Shown: positions 1 through 7,741, counted from the stretch's first letter. The stretch is DNA of 64,000 bases from Pseudomonadota bacterium (GCA_021838635.1 JAKCDC010000012.1:1-64000); one strand, 5' to 3'. Notes: generated by a model not told the origin, from the letters alone. Made by a program: numbers and translations.

Positions 1-36
1 GACCCGTTCGGGGATCACAATGCCACCTGCTGGGGC

Positions 37-70
37 CGAAATCGTTAACACCCTAAAAATCACGATTTCG
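37..70. repeat. Perfect 9-bp inverted repeat at the left edge
   Basis: Positions 37-45 (CGAAATCGT) and 62-70 (ACGATTTCG) are exact reverse complements separated by 16 A/T-rich bases. No gene is visible in 1-143 apart from this and the promoter region of the following pseudogene. It could be a terminator of a gene left of the window or a protein-binding site; the sequence does not decide. Confidence 0.35.
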
Positions 71-89
71 CCAATACATTCAGTCAGTT

Positions 90-134
90 ATCGGCGTACC
101 GCCGATCAACGTTGGGACAGGCCTGATCTATACT
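90..134 (+). promoter_or_regulatory. Candidate operator and -10 element upstream of the AbiEi-like gene
   Basis: Positions 90-106 form a perfect palindrome with 7-bp arms (ATCGGCG/CGCCGAT) around a TAC centre. A good -10 hexamer, TATACT, lies at 129-134, ten bases before the ATG at 144. No convincing -35 box is seen at the expected distance. AbiEi antitoxins are known to repress their own promoter by binding inverted repeats, so this is a reasonable relic of autoregulation. The binding role is inferred. Confidence 0.4.
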
Positions 135-143
135 GAACAGCAA

Positions 144-859
144 ATGAGTCACCACCGTCCCATGCTTGAGTCCCCTTCCCTGATTGATCGACAGCTAATC
201 GAGCGCTTCATCGAGGCTCTGCGCGAGCTTCCTGAAATAGAAGCCGACCTCGACCAATGGGAGCCCGTCGGGAAGCACGATGCCCGTGGGTACGATGCCA
301 AGATCAGTCACCCGCCACTACCTCCCAGGTGCTAAGCGAATTGGAGCGCTTCGACTGGCTTGAGGTTCGTGGGCAAGGCCCAAGCAATGAGCGCTACCTT
401 CGCGAACCGGCACCTCTGTTAGACGCATGGGCCAAGCAGCTCGCCACTATTCGCCCGCCAATCCTGCGCCGGTACTACGTACCAGGAGCCAAATCCGAAA
501 CGCTGACGGCACGGGTCGGACATGTCCTCGACGTGCATGGCGTCCAGCACGCAATCAGTCACGAGGCCGCTGCACAACGTTACGCACCATTTCTCTCCAA
601 CGTCTCCCAGGTCCGCGTTCGGGCACTAATCGGCGCGAACGCCGATGCAGCGATCGGCGACCTAGAAGCAAGCGTCGTCAATGACGGAGCCAACTTGGGA
701 CTCATCGACGCCAAGTCATCGAACGAACTGTTGGCTCGCAAGCAGATCGAAGGGCTATGGCTGGATAGCCCAATCCAAATCTATCTCGATCTGCTGCACG
801 GCGAAGGCCGCTCCAAGGAAACGGCTGAGCACTTCCGCAAAGAAGGGATCGGCTTCTGA
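144..859 (+). pseudogene. AbiEi-like antitoxin, broken by an internal deletion and frameshift
   Basis: Two reading frames carry the two ends of one protein. Frame one (ATG at 144) gives the N-terminus up to YDAKI near 305. From about 308 a second frame continues with SPATTSQVLSELERF (a winged-helix piece) and runs to the TGA at 857-859. The C-terminal part, with ISHEAAAQRYAPFL and the ending LLHGEGRSKETAEHF, resembles the AbiEi_2 family (type IV toxin-antitoxin repressor and antitoxin). From memory of the family, intact members carry roughly 100 more residues between these parts, including a nuclease-fold-like segment, so a deletion out of frame is inferred. The ATG of the toxin remnant overlaps the stop codon, as in bicistronic AbiE operons. 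Confidence 0.7.
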
Positions 860-1039
860 TGGTCAATCCCGCAACGCTCGACGCTTACAGCGACCAATAC
901 ACATTGGACTGCGAGTGTGTCCTTGTGACGCTTCTGCGCGGCTTAGGTCCTCGGAAGGATTCGGTCTACCTGGTCGCCCGACTCACGCCCCGGTATCTCG
1001 TCGCCGCGCGGCCGCCTCAGGTTCCGGCGCACGCAGGCA

Positions 1040-1329
1040 CGCTGCCCTCGCATTGCGTCACTCAAAATGTTACCAGCTGGGATCGTTGCCTCACTTGAAA
1101 TGCTACCAGCGGCCGGAGCTGCATCATGTCGCCCCGTCACCTGCGGAAGTGTCCATGGGCATGAATGTGATGCACACAGCCCGGGCGGAACCGGCCGCCT
1201 TTGGCGGCAGGCTGACGTTCCTCTTTTGCCGGTTGCAACCCGGCCAAGAGCGAACGGGAAGATGTCTCCGGTAACATCACTGATGACACAGCCGGTAACA
1301 GAATTATGTGAGGCAATACGAGGGCGCTG
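1040..1329. repeat. 5-bp target-site duplication flanking the inserted element
   Basis: CGCTG occurs at 1040-1044 directly before, and at 1325-1329 directly after, the 280-bp element. Deleting the element and one copy restores the toxin reading frame, which identifies these bases as the duplicated target. Confidence 0.8.
1045..1324. mobile_element. 280-bp non-autonomous element (MITE or IS remnant), IS21-like ends
   Basis: The element begins CCCTCGCATTGCGTCAC at 1045. Its other end, read on the opposite strand from 1324, begins CCCTCGTATTGCCTCAC. The imperfect terminal inverted repeats span about 35 bp (1045-1079 and 1289-1324). Inside the left end a unit of about 20 bp, TCACT..AAATG.TACCAGC, is repeated at 1058-1077 and 1091-1110. 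The right end carries two related GTTACCGG motifs. Repeated motifs within both ends and a short target duplication are typical of the IS21 family, but no istA or istB sequence is left. An internally deleted derivative is the simplest reading; Tn3-type ends (5-bp duplication, about 38-bp repeats) are an alternative. Confidence 0.75.
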
Positions 1330-1944
1330 GACGTCGACATCGTGATCGACCTGAAAATCCTAGCCGACACCGAGGCGTATCACACGCTGGAGGACAACTT
1401 CAAGAAGATGGGCTTCGAGCGCGCCGAGAACGACGCTGGCAAGAAACTCTCGTGGCGTTGGCAGACTCGCATCGAACACGGTGCGCTGATGGTCCTGGAA
1501 CTACCGGCAGACGCACCGGATCTCGCCGGCAGCAAGGTACAGCCCCTGCCGACTGAGGGGACGATCTCGGCCCTGAACATCCCGCATTCGTCGATCGTGT
1601 TCGACCTGCATCAGGTCACCGAAATCCAGGCGGAGCTTCTGGGCGGCAACGGTGTGCCACCGAGAAGATCAAGCATGCCAATCTCGTCAGCCTCACCTGC
1701 CTGAAGTCCTTCGCGTTTGACCAGCGATTCGAGCGCAAGGACGCGCACGATCTGATCTATTACATCGAGCACTCACCCGAAGGCATGGACGCCGTGGCCG
1801 AACACTTCCGCAAAGAACGTCATGGCAAGCATGGCGTCATCATCGAAGCCTCGCTGTCGATCCTGCGTAGCCGCTTCACCAATGACAAGAAGACGGAGGG
1901 CAATCGCAAGGATGGCCCCGTATCGGTTGCCAAATTCGAGCTAG

Positions 1945-2157
1945 GTGAAGGCGATGAACTCCATCAACGCAAAGCACGGGCGTTACGCCAGCGTCAACCC
2001 GATCCCTGCGATCCGATGGAACATCGTCGACGACGCAGAACTCGTTGCCCGGTTCGAGCGGTGGTTCTCCATGCACTCGGCCGCCAAGCGACACCATGCG
2101 CTCACCGATGCCAGGGCGCTACGGGACGCTTGGATGGAGATGCACCGAGAGGGGTAG
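1945..2157 (+). pseudogene. Possible C-terminal remnant of a DEDD-type 3'-5' exonuclease
   Basis: A 70-codon frame overlaps the end of the toxin remnant. Its second half contains RHHALTDARALRDAW, which resembles the last active-site motif of DEDDh exonucleases (HHAL-x-DA). No catalytic N-terminal half exists upstream, because that DNA belongs to the toxin remnant. If the assignment is right, it is a fused leftover tail beginning near 1975. The toxin similarity fails at about the same place, suggesting a recombination junction there. Assignment is weak. Confidence 0.3.
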
Positions 2158-2233
2158 GACTCCCCGGTTATGATCCCGCTCCACTTCCCATCGTGTCAAT
2201 CTCTTACGTCCATCCGCTACAGTGCGCGAAACT

Positions 2234-2560
2234 TTACAGTAGGCGTGCGATCGCGAGTGGGATCGTGCGACTGTTCTCCAAGATTGCCGACGCGCCGCCC
2301 AGTAGTGCCGCGGCGGCTGCCCAACGTGCGGCGACCGCATTGAGGTGCGCTGCCTCCGTTGATTGCCGCAATATGGCTACGGTCCACGACCATAGCTGCA
2401 TGAGTTGTTCTCCAGAATCTTGTCCGCCGGTGGGAACGGGTTGCACGCAGCTTGCCCTCCACCAATAAATCGCAGAAACGATCGCGCACGCCGTGGCGAG
2501 CACAGCCACAGCCACCGTCACGCTCATGCCACTTGAGACGAAGGCAATCGTGGCCGTCAT
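2234..2560 (-). CDS. Small two-helix membrane protein next to the Mrr-type nuclease
   Basis: This 108-residue protein is of no family I recognise. Hydrophobic segments lie at about residues 10-34 and 76-94, joined by a polar loop (GGQDSGEQLMQLW), so two membrane passes are likely. The ATG is 3 bases after the stop of the nuclease gene, so the two are almost certainly one transcript. Met12 is a possible alternative start. Whether it partners the nuclease in defence is an inference from gene order only. Confidence 0.55.
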   Translation of the reverse strand: MTATIAFVSSGMSVTVAVAVLATACAIVSAIYWWRASCVQPVPTGGQDSGEQLMQLWSWTVAILRQSTEAAHLNAVAARWAAAAALLGGASAILENSRTIPLAIARLL

Positions 2561-2563
2561 CGC

Positions 2564-3343
2564 TCACGCGGCAGGCGACGCCACCCATTGTTCGAGAATG
2601 CCATGAAGTCGCGAAAGGTCCCGATGGTGCAGAAGAAGGATTCGATTCGTCTTGGCGAGCGCCACGGCGCTTGCGGTATACCGGTTATTCGACACGACGA
2701 CACCAAAATGGGCGTTCTCGTATGCACGCCCGGCTGAGACCTCTTGGACCGCCTTGTTTCCGACCGGTCCCGTGTAGAGCTTGCACTGAATGACGACGCG
2801 AAGCCCGCCCTTTGCCGCGATCACATCTACACCCTGATCGCGACTGCCTTTGGTCACCCGAGCATCCCATCCGTTTTCGCGGAGAACCTGTGCACAGAAG
2901 AGTTCGAACTCCGCCGGAGTAAAGTTGTCGAAAAACTGCGTGAAAGGCTTTGTGTTTGCGGAGGCCGCGGTGACTTCTTGGTCAATTGCGGCGATCACCG
3001 CAGATTTGTGATACGGCAGTGCTCTACCGAGATCCGGGGTAAGATTCGGCATGAGTTGATGCTGGATAAAATGATCAATTTCCTTGAACCAACGATCCAT
3101 CTGCGGGACTCCGTAAGAGTCCGATTGAACGAGTTGTGCGCGGCGCCTGGAAAGCGCTTCGATATGCGTATGTGCCACCGCTTTCGCGTTCTCGAGCAAA
3201 GGAGCCTTCGCGCCAGAGCGGTGAAGTGCGGACAGCAGTCGAAAGAGAAGCGCGAACGCGCCGAACACGATACCTGCCACGACCGCGATGAGGGTGGCGA
3301 GTTCGCCTGATGTCTTTCTTCGCCGTCTCCCGCGTCGCGGCAT
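2564..3343 (-). CDS. Membrane-anchored Mrr-type restriction endonuclease
   Basis: This 259-residue protein has a very basic N-terminus (RRGRRRRK), one hydrophobic segment at about residues 15-38, a charged linker, and a C-terminal Mrr_cat domain (about 138-250). The PD-(D/E)xK nuclease core is visible: Glu147 in the first helix, GSRDQGVDVIA with Asp173, then VIQCK with Gln186 and Lys188, followed by PVGNKAVQE. Mrr-family enzymes cut modified or foreign DNA. The N-terminal anchor suggests cleavage close to the inner membrane, which is an inference. All catalytic residues are present, so this gene looks intact, unlike its neighbours in the 1-4080 region. The adjoining small membrane protein is the likely operon partner. 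Confidence 0.8.
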   Translation of the reverse strand: MPRRGRRRRKTSGELATLIAVVAGIVFGAFALLFRLLSALHRSGAKAPLLENAKAVAHTHIEALSRRRAQLVQSDSYGVPQMDRWFKEIDHFIQHQLMPNLTPDLGRALPYHKSAVIAAIDQEVTAASANTKPFTQFFDNFTPAEFELFCAQVLRENGWDARVTKGSRDQGVDVIAAKGGLRVVIQCKLYTGPVGNKAVQEVSAGRAYENAHFGVVVSNNRYTASAVALAKTNRILLLHHRDLSRLHGILEQWVASPAA

Positions 3344-3460
3344 GACCGATCACTTCTTGTGCTGAGGCCACACGGAGTGTACGCGGGCACTCTCAGCGTT
3401 CCGTGATTCCAGTCACAATCCCATGGCCCAGCCGCAACTCACCGCCCTTCGCCTTGCCGA

Positions 3461-3679
3461 TCAGTCCAGGGACAGGGTGCCAAAGGTCTGAGACGGAAAC
3501 ATCCCACTTGCGGGATGATTTCGGTAAGCGTAGACGACCACGTCGCGCACGGACTCAAATAGCCAGCCCCATGGCAGGTTGTTGAAAGGATCGCCGTGGG
3601 CAGGAGTGTTGCGTATCGTGTTGAGTACGCTTCCCGGTCCGCTTCCAGACTTTCCGTGCAGCGCGTCCGAAAGGTCGAA
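3461..3679 (-). other. Unrecognised 72-codon open frame without a start codon
   Basis: Directly after the stop of the ArsR remnant, the same frame stays open for 72 codons before TGA (3463-3461). It reads FDLSDALHGKSGSG and then DPFNNLPWGWLFESV. The composition looks protein-like, but I do not recognise it and it has no ATG or GTG start. It may be the tail of a gene joined here by a deletion that removed the usual partner of the ArsR gene. Nothing else coding is seen in 3344-3460. Confidence 0.25.
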
Positions 3680-4031
3680 CTAGTCATGGGAGTTCTCCAG
3701 GCGCCGCTTCAGATCCGCGAGCGCCTTCAATCGCAGGGTCTCGAACTTCGCGATCCAGCGCTCGTAGATCTCCTGCAGTGGCACGGGGTTGAGTAAGTGA
3801 AGCTTTTCACCTCCGCGGCGCACCGTGGCGAGCAGGTTGGCCGCCTCCAGAACCCGCAAGTACTGGGTCACGCCCTGACGGGTCATGTCGAGGTGCTCGC
3901 ACAGTTCGGCGAGCGTTCGGCCGTCGTGCGCGCAGCAGGTCGAGCACCGTGCGCCGACTGGGATCGGCCAAGGCTTTGAACAACAGATCGGTGCCGCCGC
4001 GCTCGGTCCTTTGAAACAGGCTAGTATTTAC
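3680..4031 (-). pseudogene. ArsR-type transcriptional repressor with a frameshift
   Basis: The N-terminal part (NTSLFQRTERGGTDLLF, KALADPSRRTVLDLLRA) and the C-terminal part (DGRTLAELCEHLDM, TRQGVTQYLRVLEAANL, to KRRLENSHD) form one winged-helix ArsR protein of about 110 residues, but lie in different frames. The break is in the GC-alternating run at 3926-3935 and fits loss of two bases. No ATG or GTG is visible at the N-terminus; a GTA stands where a start would be expected. An ATG at 3687-3685 overlaps the stop and opens with MTSSTF, as the SRPBCC/AHSA1 partner of such regulators often does, but that partner does not continue. This suggests a decayed ArsR-SRPBCC pair. Confidence 0.65.
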
Positions 4032-4052
4032 TTGCCTGAATAGTGGGCAAGT
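4030..4052. promoter_or_regulatory. Perfect 7-bp inverted repeat, candidate ArsR operator
   Basis: ACTTGCC (4030-4036) and GGCAAGT (4046-4052) are perfect reverse complements with a 9-bp spacer. They lie at the very beginning of the decayed arsR gene, where an autoregulatory operator is expected. Function is inferred from position and symmetry. Confidence 0.4.
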
Positions 4053-4081
4053 GCGTTATTGCCTGTCTAGCCGTCCCTCGC

Positions 4082-5239
4082 TCAGCGTGCGATCCGTCCA
4101 CCCGCGGTCCTCAGATGCACGATCCGCCACGCCGGGACGATGCTCACGGCGCCCACCACCCCGAGCGTCAGCGCAAGACCCTGGCCCCAGAGGGCATCGC
4201 CCACCGCCCCGGTCGGCACGCCAAAGTGATGCCAGAAGTACCTCAGCATCCCTGCCTGCAGGGCGGCCGCCACCGCCAGCCCGCCGACGCCACCGACGGC
4301 GCACACCACAGCCGCTTCGGCCACCACCAGCGCGACGATCTGATGGTTGCGCAAGCTCAGCGCCTTCAGAAGCGCGAACTCCCCCGCCCGTTCACGCACC
4401 GAATACGCCATCACGTTGCCGATCACCAACAGCATCGTGAGCAGCACTGCCGTGCCGACATCGTGCACGATCAAACTGACGTCGAAGATCTGCGCGACAT
4501 AGTGCGCAGCCTCCGCGCTGAATGCGCGCGTGCGGGTGGGATGAGCGGAATTCCTCGACAGCGCATCGATGGCGAGCGCAATCCGGCCGGCCGCACGGCG
4601 GTAGTCGATCTGCTCGATGTACGCCCCCACGGTCCCGCGCCCCCGGGCGCGCGCCGCCTCGAAATCACTCCAGTGCAGGAACAGCGTGTTTTCACGATCA
4701 CGCCGGCGGGTGCGGTAGATGCCGCACAACGTAAACATCCACACGGACGACCCGTTACGCTGCATGAACGCCGAGGCGCGAATCGGAATCTGCTCCCCAA
4801 CCCGCCACCCGTACCGGTGCGCCATTGCAGCGCCGGTCAGCAACCCCGAACGGGTCGTCTCGAAGGCCCGCCACTGCTGCGGCGGCATGTGGTAACCGCG
4901 GAACACCGTGAACCAGCTCGATGGCACCGCGAACCCACCCACTTGCTGATCGGCCCGTTGCCAGCTGCCGAAGAAAAAGTGGTTGTACGTGACCTGCGCG
5001 ACGCCCGGCATCGTGGCGATCCGCTCAGCAAGGGCAAGCGGCAACGCCCCGCCGCGCGCCTGCGGCACGGTCACGAGCCGATGGGCGGACCGTTCCCCCT
5101 GCCCGACCGCGTGCAGCGCCGCGGTCAGACTTCCGAGCAGCCCCAACAGCGTGAATGCGGCGCCCACCGCGAGGAGCATCAGTCCCGTGCGCAGCGGCCG
5201 CCGAGCCAACTCCGCCCACAGCAGGTGCGTCCAGCGCAT
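4082..5239 (-). CDS. ABC transporter permease, MacB/FtsX type (third permease of the operon)
   Basis: This 385-residue inner-membrane permease is the last gene of the five-gene export operon. One N-terminal membrane helix (about 17-42) is followed by a large periplasmic MacB-like domain and three C-terminal helices (about 258-279, 300-326, 353-371), the FtsX layout. The conserved stretch after helix 2, VRERAGEFALLKALSL, is the cytoplasmic coupling region facing the ATPase. It is paralogous to the first permease gene of the operon: same length and matching blocks such as HRYGWRVGEQIPI versus QRYHWKVGEQIPI. It starts 18 bases after the preceding permease stop. The substrate cannot be read from sequence; such systems export peptides, lipids or drugs, or act on envelope proteins. 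Confidence 0.9.
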   Translation of the reverse strand: MRWTHLLWAELARRPLRTGLMLLAVGAAFTLLGLLGSLTAALHAVGQGERSAHRLVTVPQARGGALPLALAERIATMPGVAQVTYNHFFFGSWQRADQQVGGFAVPSSWFTVFRGYHMPPQQWRAFETTRSGLLTGAAMAHRYGWRVGEQIPIRASAFMQRNGSSVWMFTLCGIYRTRRRDRENTLFLHWSDFEAARARGRGTVGAYIEQIDYRRAAGRIALAIDALSRNSAHPTRTRAFSAEAAHYVAQIFDVSLIVHDVGTAVLLTMLLVIGNVMAYSVRERAGEFALLKALSLRNHQIVALVVAEAAVVCAVGGVGGLAVAAALQAGMLRYFWHHFGVPTGAVGDALWGQGLALTLGVVGAVSIVPAWRIVHLRTAGGRIAR

Positions 5240-5257
5240 CGCGCGGCAACCCGCAGG

Positions 5258-6571
5258 CTACAGCTCGCGCAGCCCGTCGGTGACCGGCATGCGCGCGGCG
5301 CGCAGCGCCGGGAACAGGCCGCCCACGAACCCGATCGCGAGCGCCCACTTCAATCCCTTGCCGATCAGGGTGGGCGTGACGCGGAACTGGAAGACGACGG
5401 CACTGAAGTTCGGTCCCATGGTCGAGGCCGTGAAATGATGAAACAACACCCAGGCGACCACCGCCCCGACGATGCCCCCGCCGAGAGCGAGCAGCAGCGT
5501 CTCGGCGAGAATGGAGAACACGACCACGCCACCGCGAAAGCCAATCGCCCGCAGCGTCGCCACCTCTCGGGTACGGGCCGCGACGGCCGCATACATGCTG
5601 TTCAGCGCACCGGCCATTGCACCGATGGCCATGATGGCCCCGACCACGGTGGCGAGCACGCGGATGACGCGGGTCATGCTCTTGGACTGCTTGGCGTAGT
5701 AGGCGCGAGTCGTCTGTGCCTGCACTTTCAGGCGCGGATCGCTCGCCAGCGCCGCCTTGAACGCACCGATCGCCTGCGCACCGGTGAGCCGCACCGTCAC
5801 CGACTGCACGCTCGCGCCCCGATGGAACGCGGTCGCGACCATGTTCACATCGCCCCAGAGCTCCGAGTCATGGGCCCCGGCATGCGCGAACTCACCGACC
5901 ACCTTCCACGGTTGACCATTGATGGTGACGCTGGAGCCGATCGAGGTGTGCCGGAACTCCCGCACCGCACCGCGGCCGGCGTCCAGTTCGCGCATGCCCG
6001 GCGTGAAGCGCCGCCCGGCGATCAGCTTCACCCCGGAGCGCACCGCCCAGACCCGCGCGCCCACGCCGCGGATGGTGACCGAGCCGTCCCGGCCCGAGCC
6101 TTTCTTCGAGAGCGAGGCGGCCACCACGACCTCCGGGGAGATCAGCGGCGCTCCGGAGGCATCGTGCGCCACCTGCGGCTTCTGGCCGATCAGCATCACG
6201 CTCGCCTGATCGAGGTTCGAACTGCTCTCCGAGATCGCCCCGGAGCGCAGCACGATCGCCCGATCCGCACTGCCGGTGGCCTGGAACGTGGCCTGATAGC
6301 CGCTCGCCATCGCCAGCAACGCCACCAGGACGCCGACCACCCCGGCGATCCCGACGATGACCACCGAAGCGCCTCCCCAACGCTGCGGCAGCGTCGCCAT
6401 GCCGGAGGCCGTGACCGAACCGCTCAGGCGCCCCATGCGCGTCAGCGCGAGCCACAGGCCCAGCAGCATCACGAGCGCACCGATGATCATCCAGGGCAGC
6501 ACGAGAGTGAGCGCCACTGCGCCGATCACGGCCACCGCCACGCCCAGTCCAGACAGCATTCGCTTCAGCAT
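5258..6571 (-). CDS. ABC transporter permease, MacB/FtsX type (second permease, divergent)
   Basis: This 437-residue FtsX-family permease is longer than the other two, with extra hydrophobic segments at the N-terminus (about residues 8-45) before the usual first helix (GGASVVIVGIAGVVGVLVAL). The periplasmic MacB domain contains SVTIRGVGARVWAVRSGVKL. The coupling region reads AARTREVATLRAIGFRG, closer to classical MacB than in its two neighbours. Three C-terminal helices follow. It begins 12 bases after the stop of the first permease gene. With two paralogous partners, the transporter could form alternative permease pairs on one ATPase; this is an inference. Confidence 0.9.
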   Translation of the reverse strand: MLKRMLSGLGVAVAVIGAVALTLVLPWMIIGALVMLLGLWLALTRMGRLSGSVTASGMATLPQRWGGASVVIVGIAGVVGVLVALLAMASGYQATFQATGSADRAIVLRSGAISESSSNLDQASVMLIGQKPQVAHDASGAPLISPEVVVAASLSKKGSGRDGSVTIRGVGARVWAVRSGVKLIAGRRFTPGMRELDAGRGAVREFRHTSIGSSVTINGQPWKVVGEFAHAGAHDSELWGDVNMVATAFHRGASVQSVTVRLTGAQAIGAFKAALASDPRLKVQAQTTRAYYAKQSKSMTRVIRVLATVVGAIMAIGAMAGALNSMYAAVAARTREVATLRAIGFRGGVVVFSILAETLLLALGGGIVGAVVAWVLFHHFTASTMGPNFSAVVFQFRVTPTLIGKGLKWALAIGFVGGLFPALRAARMPVTDGLREL

Positions 6572-6583
6572 CGGGCCTCTCCC

Positions 6584-7741
6584 TCAGCGTCCTGCCAGCG
6601 CATCGACGATGCGCAGCCGCATGCCGCGCCGCGCCGGCAACGCGCCCACCAGCAACCCGATCAGCAGCATCAGCGTCCCGCCGCGCAGCCAGATCGCCCC
6701 GCCCACCGGCATCATCGGCAGCGCGGCGCCGATCTGATGCTGCAGCAGGTGCACCGCGAGCGCGGCGGCGCCCAGTCCGAGTGCCCCGCCGAGCACCACC
6801 AGCAGCACCGACTCCGCGAGCACCAAGCTCAGCACCGTACCGTTGGTGAACCCGAGCGTCTTCAGCACCGCCAGCTCCCCGGTGCGCTCCCGGACCGCCT
6901 GCGCCATGGTGTTGCCCGTCAGCAGCATGAGTGTGAAGAACACCGCGCCCATGATCGCGTGCATGATCAGGCCGATGTCGACGAACTGACTCAAGAAATC
7001 GACGGCAAAGGCGCTGTCGCTTTGGGTCTTCGTCTCGTGCCCGGAGTTATTCGAGAGCGCATCGATGGCCGCCGCGACGCCGCTCGCCCCTTGAGGATTG
7101 CCGATTTTCTCCACGAACAGCCCGACCCGGTTGTTGCCGAAGGCCGCCGCCTCGTTGAAATACCGCAGGCGCAGCAGGAAATCCTGCTCCTCGAACGGCG
7201 AGCGCGCATGGTAGATACCCACCAGATCGAAGGTCCAGGTGTACGAGCCGCCCTTGCGCGGGTAGATCATCGCCTTGATCGGGATCTGCTCGCCGACCTT
7301 CCAGTGATAGCGCTGGGCAAGTGCCGCCCCGACGATGGCACCGGTCTGCGTCGCGTCGAACTGGCGCAGCGCGGCCGGGGCGACCTTGAGCTCCGGATAC
7401 AGCGAGAAGAAATTGCGTCCGACGGCGAACATCGATCCGATGACCTGCTTCGGGTTCTGGTAGCTCCCGCCGAAGAAGGTGTAGCCGGTGACCGCCTCGA
7501 CACCCGGCACGGCGCGGATTTGCGCCTCCAGGCTGATCGGCATGGGGGTGAACAACCCCGTCCTGGAGATCGTGATCAGCCGGTGCGCCGAACCGACCGT
7601 ATGCCCGGCCTCGCCGAATACGCTGTTGACCGATTCGAGCAACCCGAACAGTAAGAAAGCGACAACGATGGACAGCAGCGTCAGGCCCGTGCGCACCTTG
7701 CGTCGGCGCAGCGCCGCCCAGACCAGGTGCAGGTATTTCAT
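6584..7741 (-). CDS. ABC transporter permease, MacB/FtsX type (first permease)
   Basis: This 385-residue permease has an N-terminal helix (LTLLSIVVAFLLFGLLE), a periplasmic domain with SRTGLFTPMPISLEAQI and VEAVTGYTFFGGSYQ, and three C-terminal helices. VRERTGELAVLKTLGF is the ATPase-contact region. Its ATG overlaps the ATPase stop by 4 bases (ATGA), so translation is coupled. It is the closer paralogue of the last gene of the operon, suggesting a duplication with the divergent permease left between the copies. Confidence 0.9.
   Translation of the reverse strand: MKYLHLVWAALRRRKVRTGLTLLSIVVAFLLFGLLESVNSVFGEAGHTVGSAHRLITISRTGLFTPMPISLEAQIRAVPGVEAVTGYTFFGGSYQNPKQVIGSMFAVGRNFFSLYPELKVAPAALRQFDATQTGAIVGAALAQRYHWKVGEQIPIKAMIYPRKGGSYTWTFDLVGIYHARSPFEEQDFLLRLRYFNEAAAFGNNRVGLFVEKIGNPQGASGVAAAIDALSNNSGHETKTQSDSAFAVDFLSQFVDIGLIMHAIMGAVFFTLMLLTGNTMAQAVRERTGELAVLKTLGFTNGTVLSLVLAESVLLVVLGGALGLGAAALAVHLLQHQIGAALPMMPVGGAIWLRGGTLMLLIGLLVGALPARRGMRLRIVDALAGR

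Larger units (their letters stand above)
859..1995 (+). pseudogene. AbiEii-like nucleotidyltransferase toxin, interrupted and frameshifted
   Basis: The start ATG (859-861) overlaps the antitoxin stop. The first 62 codons (859-1044) are followed by a 280-bp inserted element. Reading resumes in the same frame at 1330 with DVDIVIDLKILADTEAYH, the DxD-type motif region of AbiEii/AbiGii nucleotidyltransferases. Removing the element plus one copy of its 5-bp target duplication rejoins HAGTL-DVDIV exactly. A second lesion near 1655 shifts the frame; the protein then continues as ATEKIKHANLVSLTCLKSF through GMDAVAEHFRKER to about 1990, where similarity to the remembered family end stops. The N-terminal region reads VARLTP where the family usually has a glycine-rich motif. 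The gene is dead as written. The family assignment rests on motif recall and operon context. Confidence 0.7.

Noticed and set aside
4043-7654. Plus-strand open frame of about 1200 codons, rich in Arg/His/Pro/Gln
   Set aside because: It is the mirror of the minus-strand permease genes. High G+C removes stop codons opposite real genes; it shows no family motifs.
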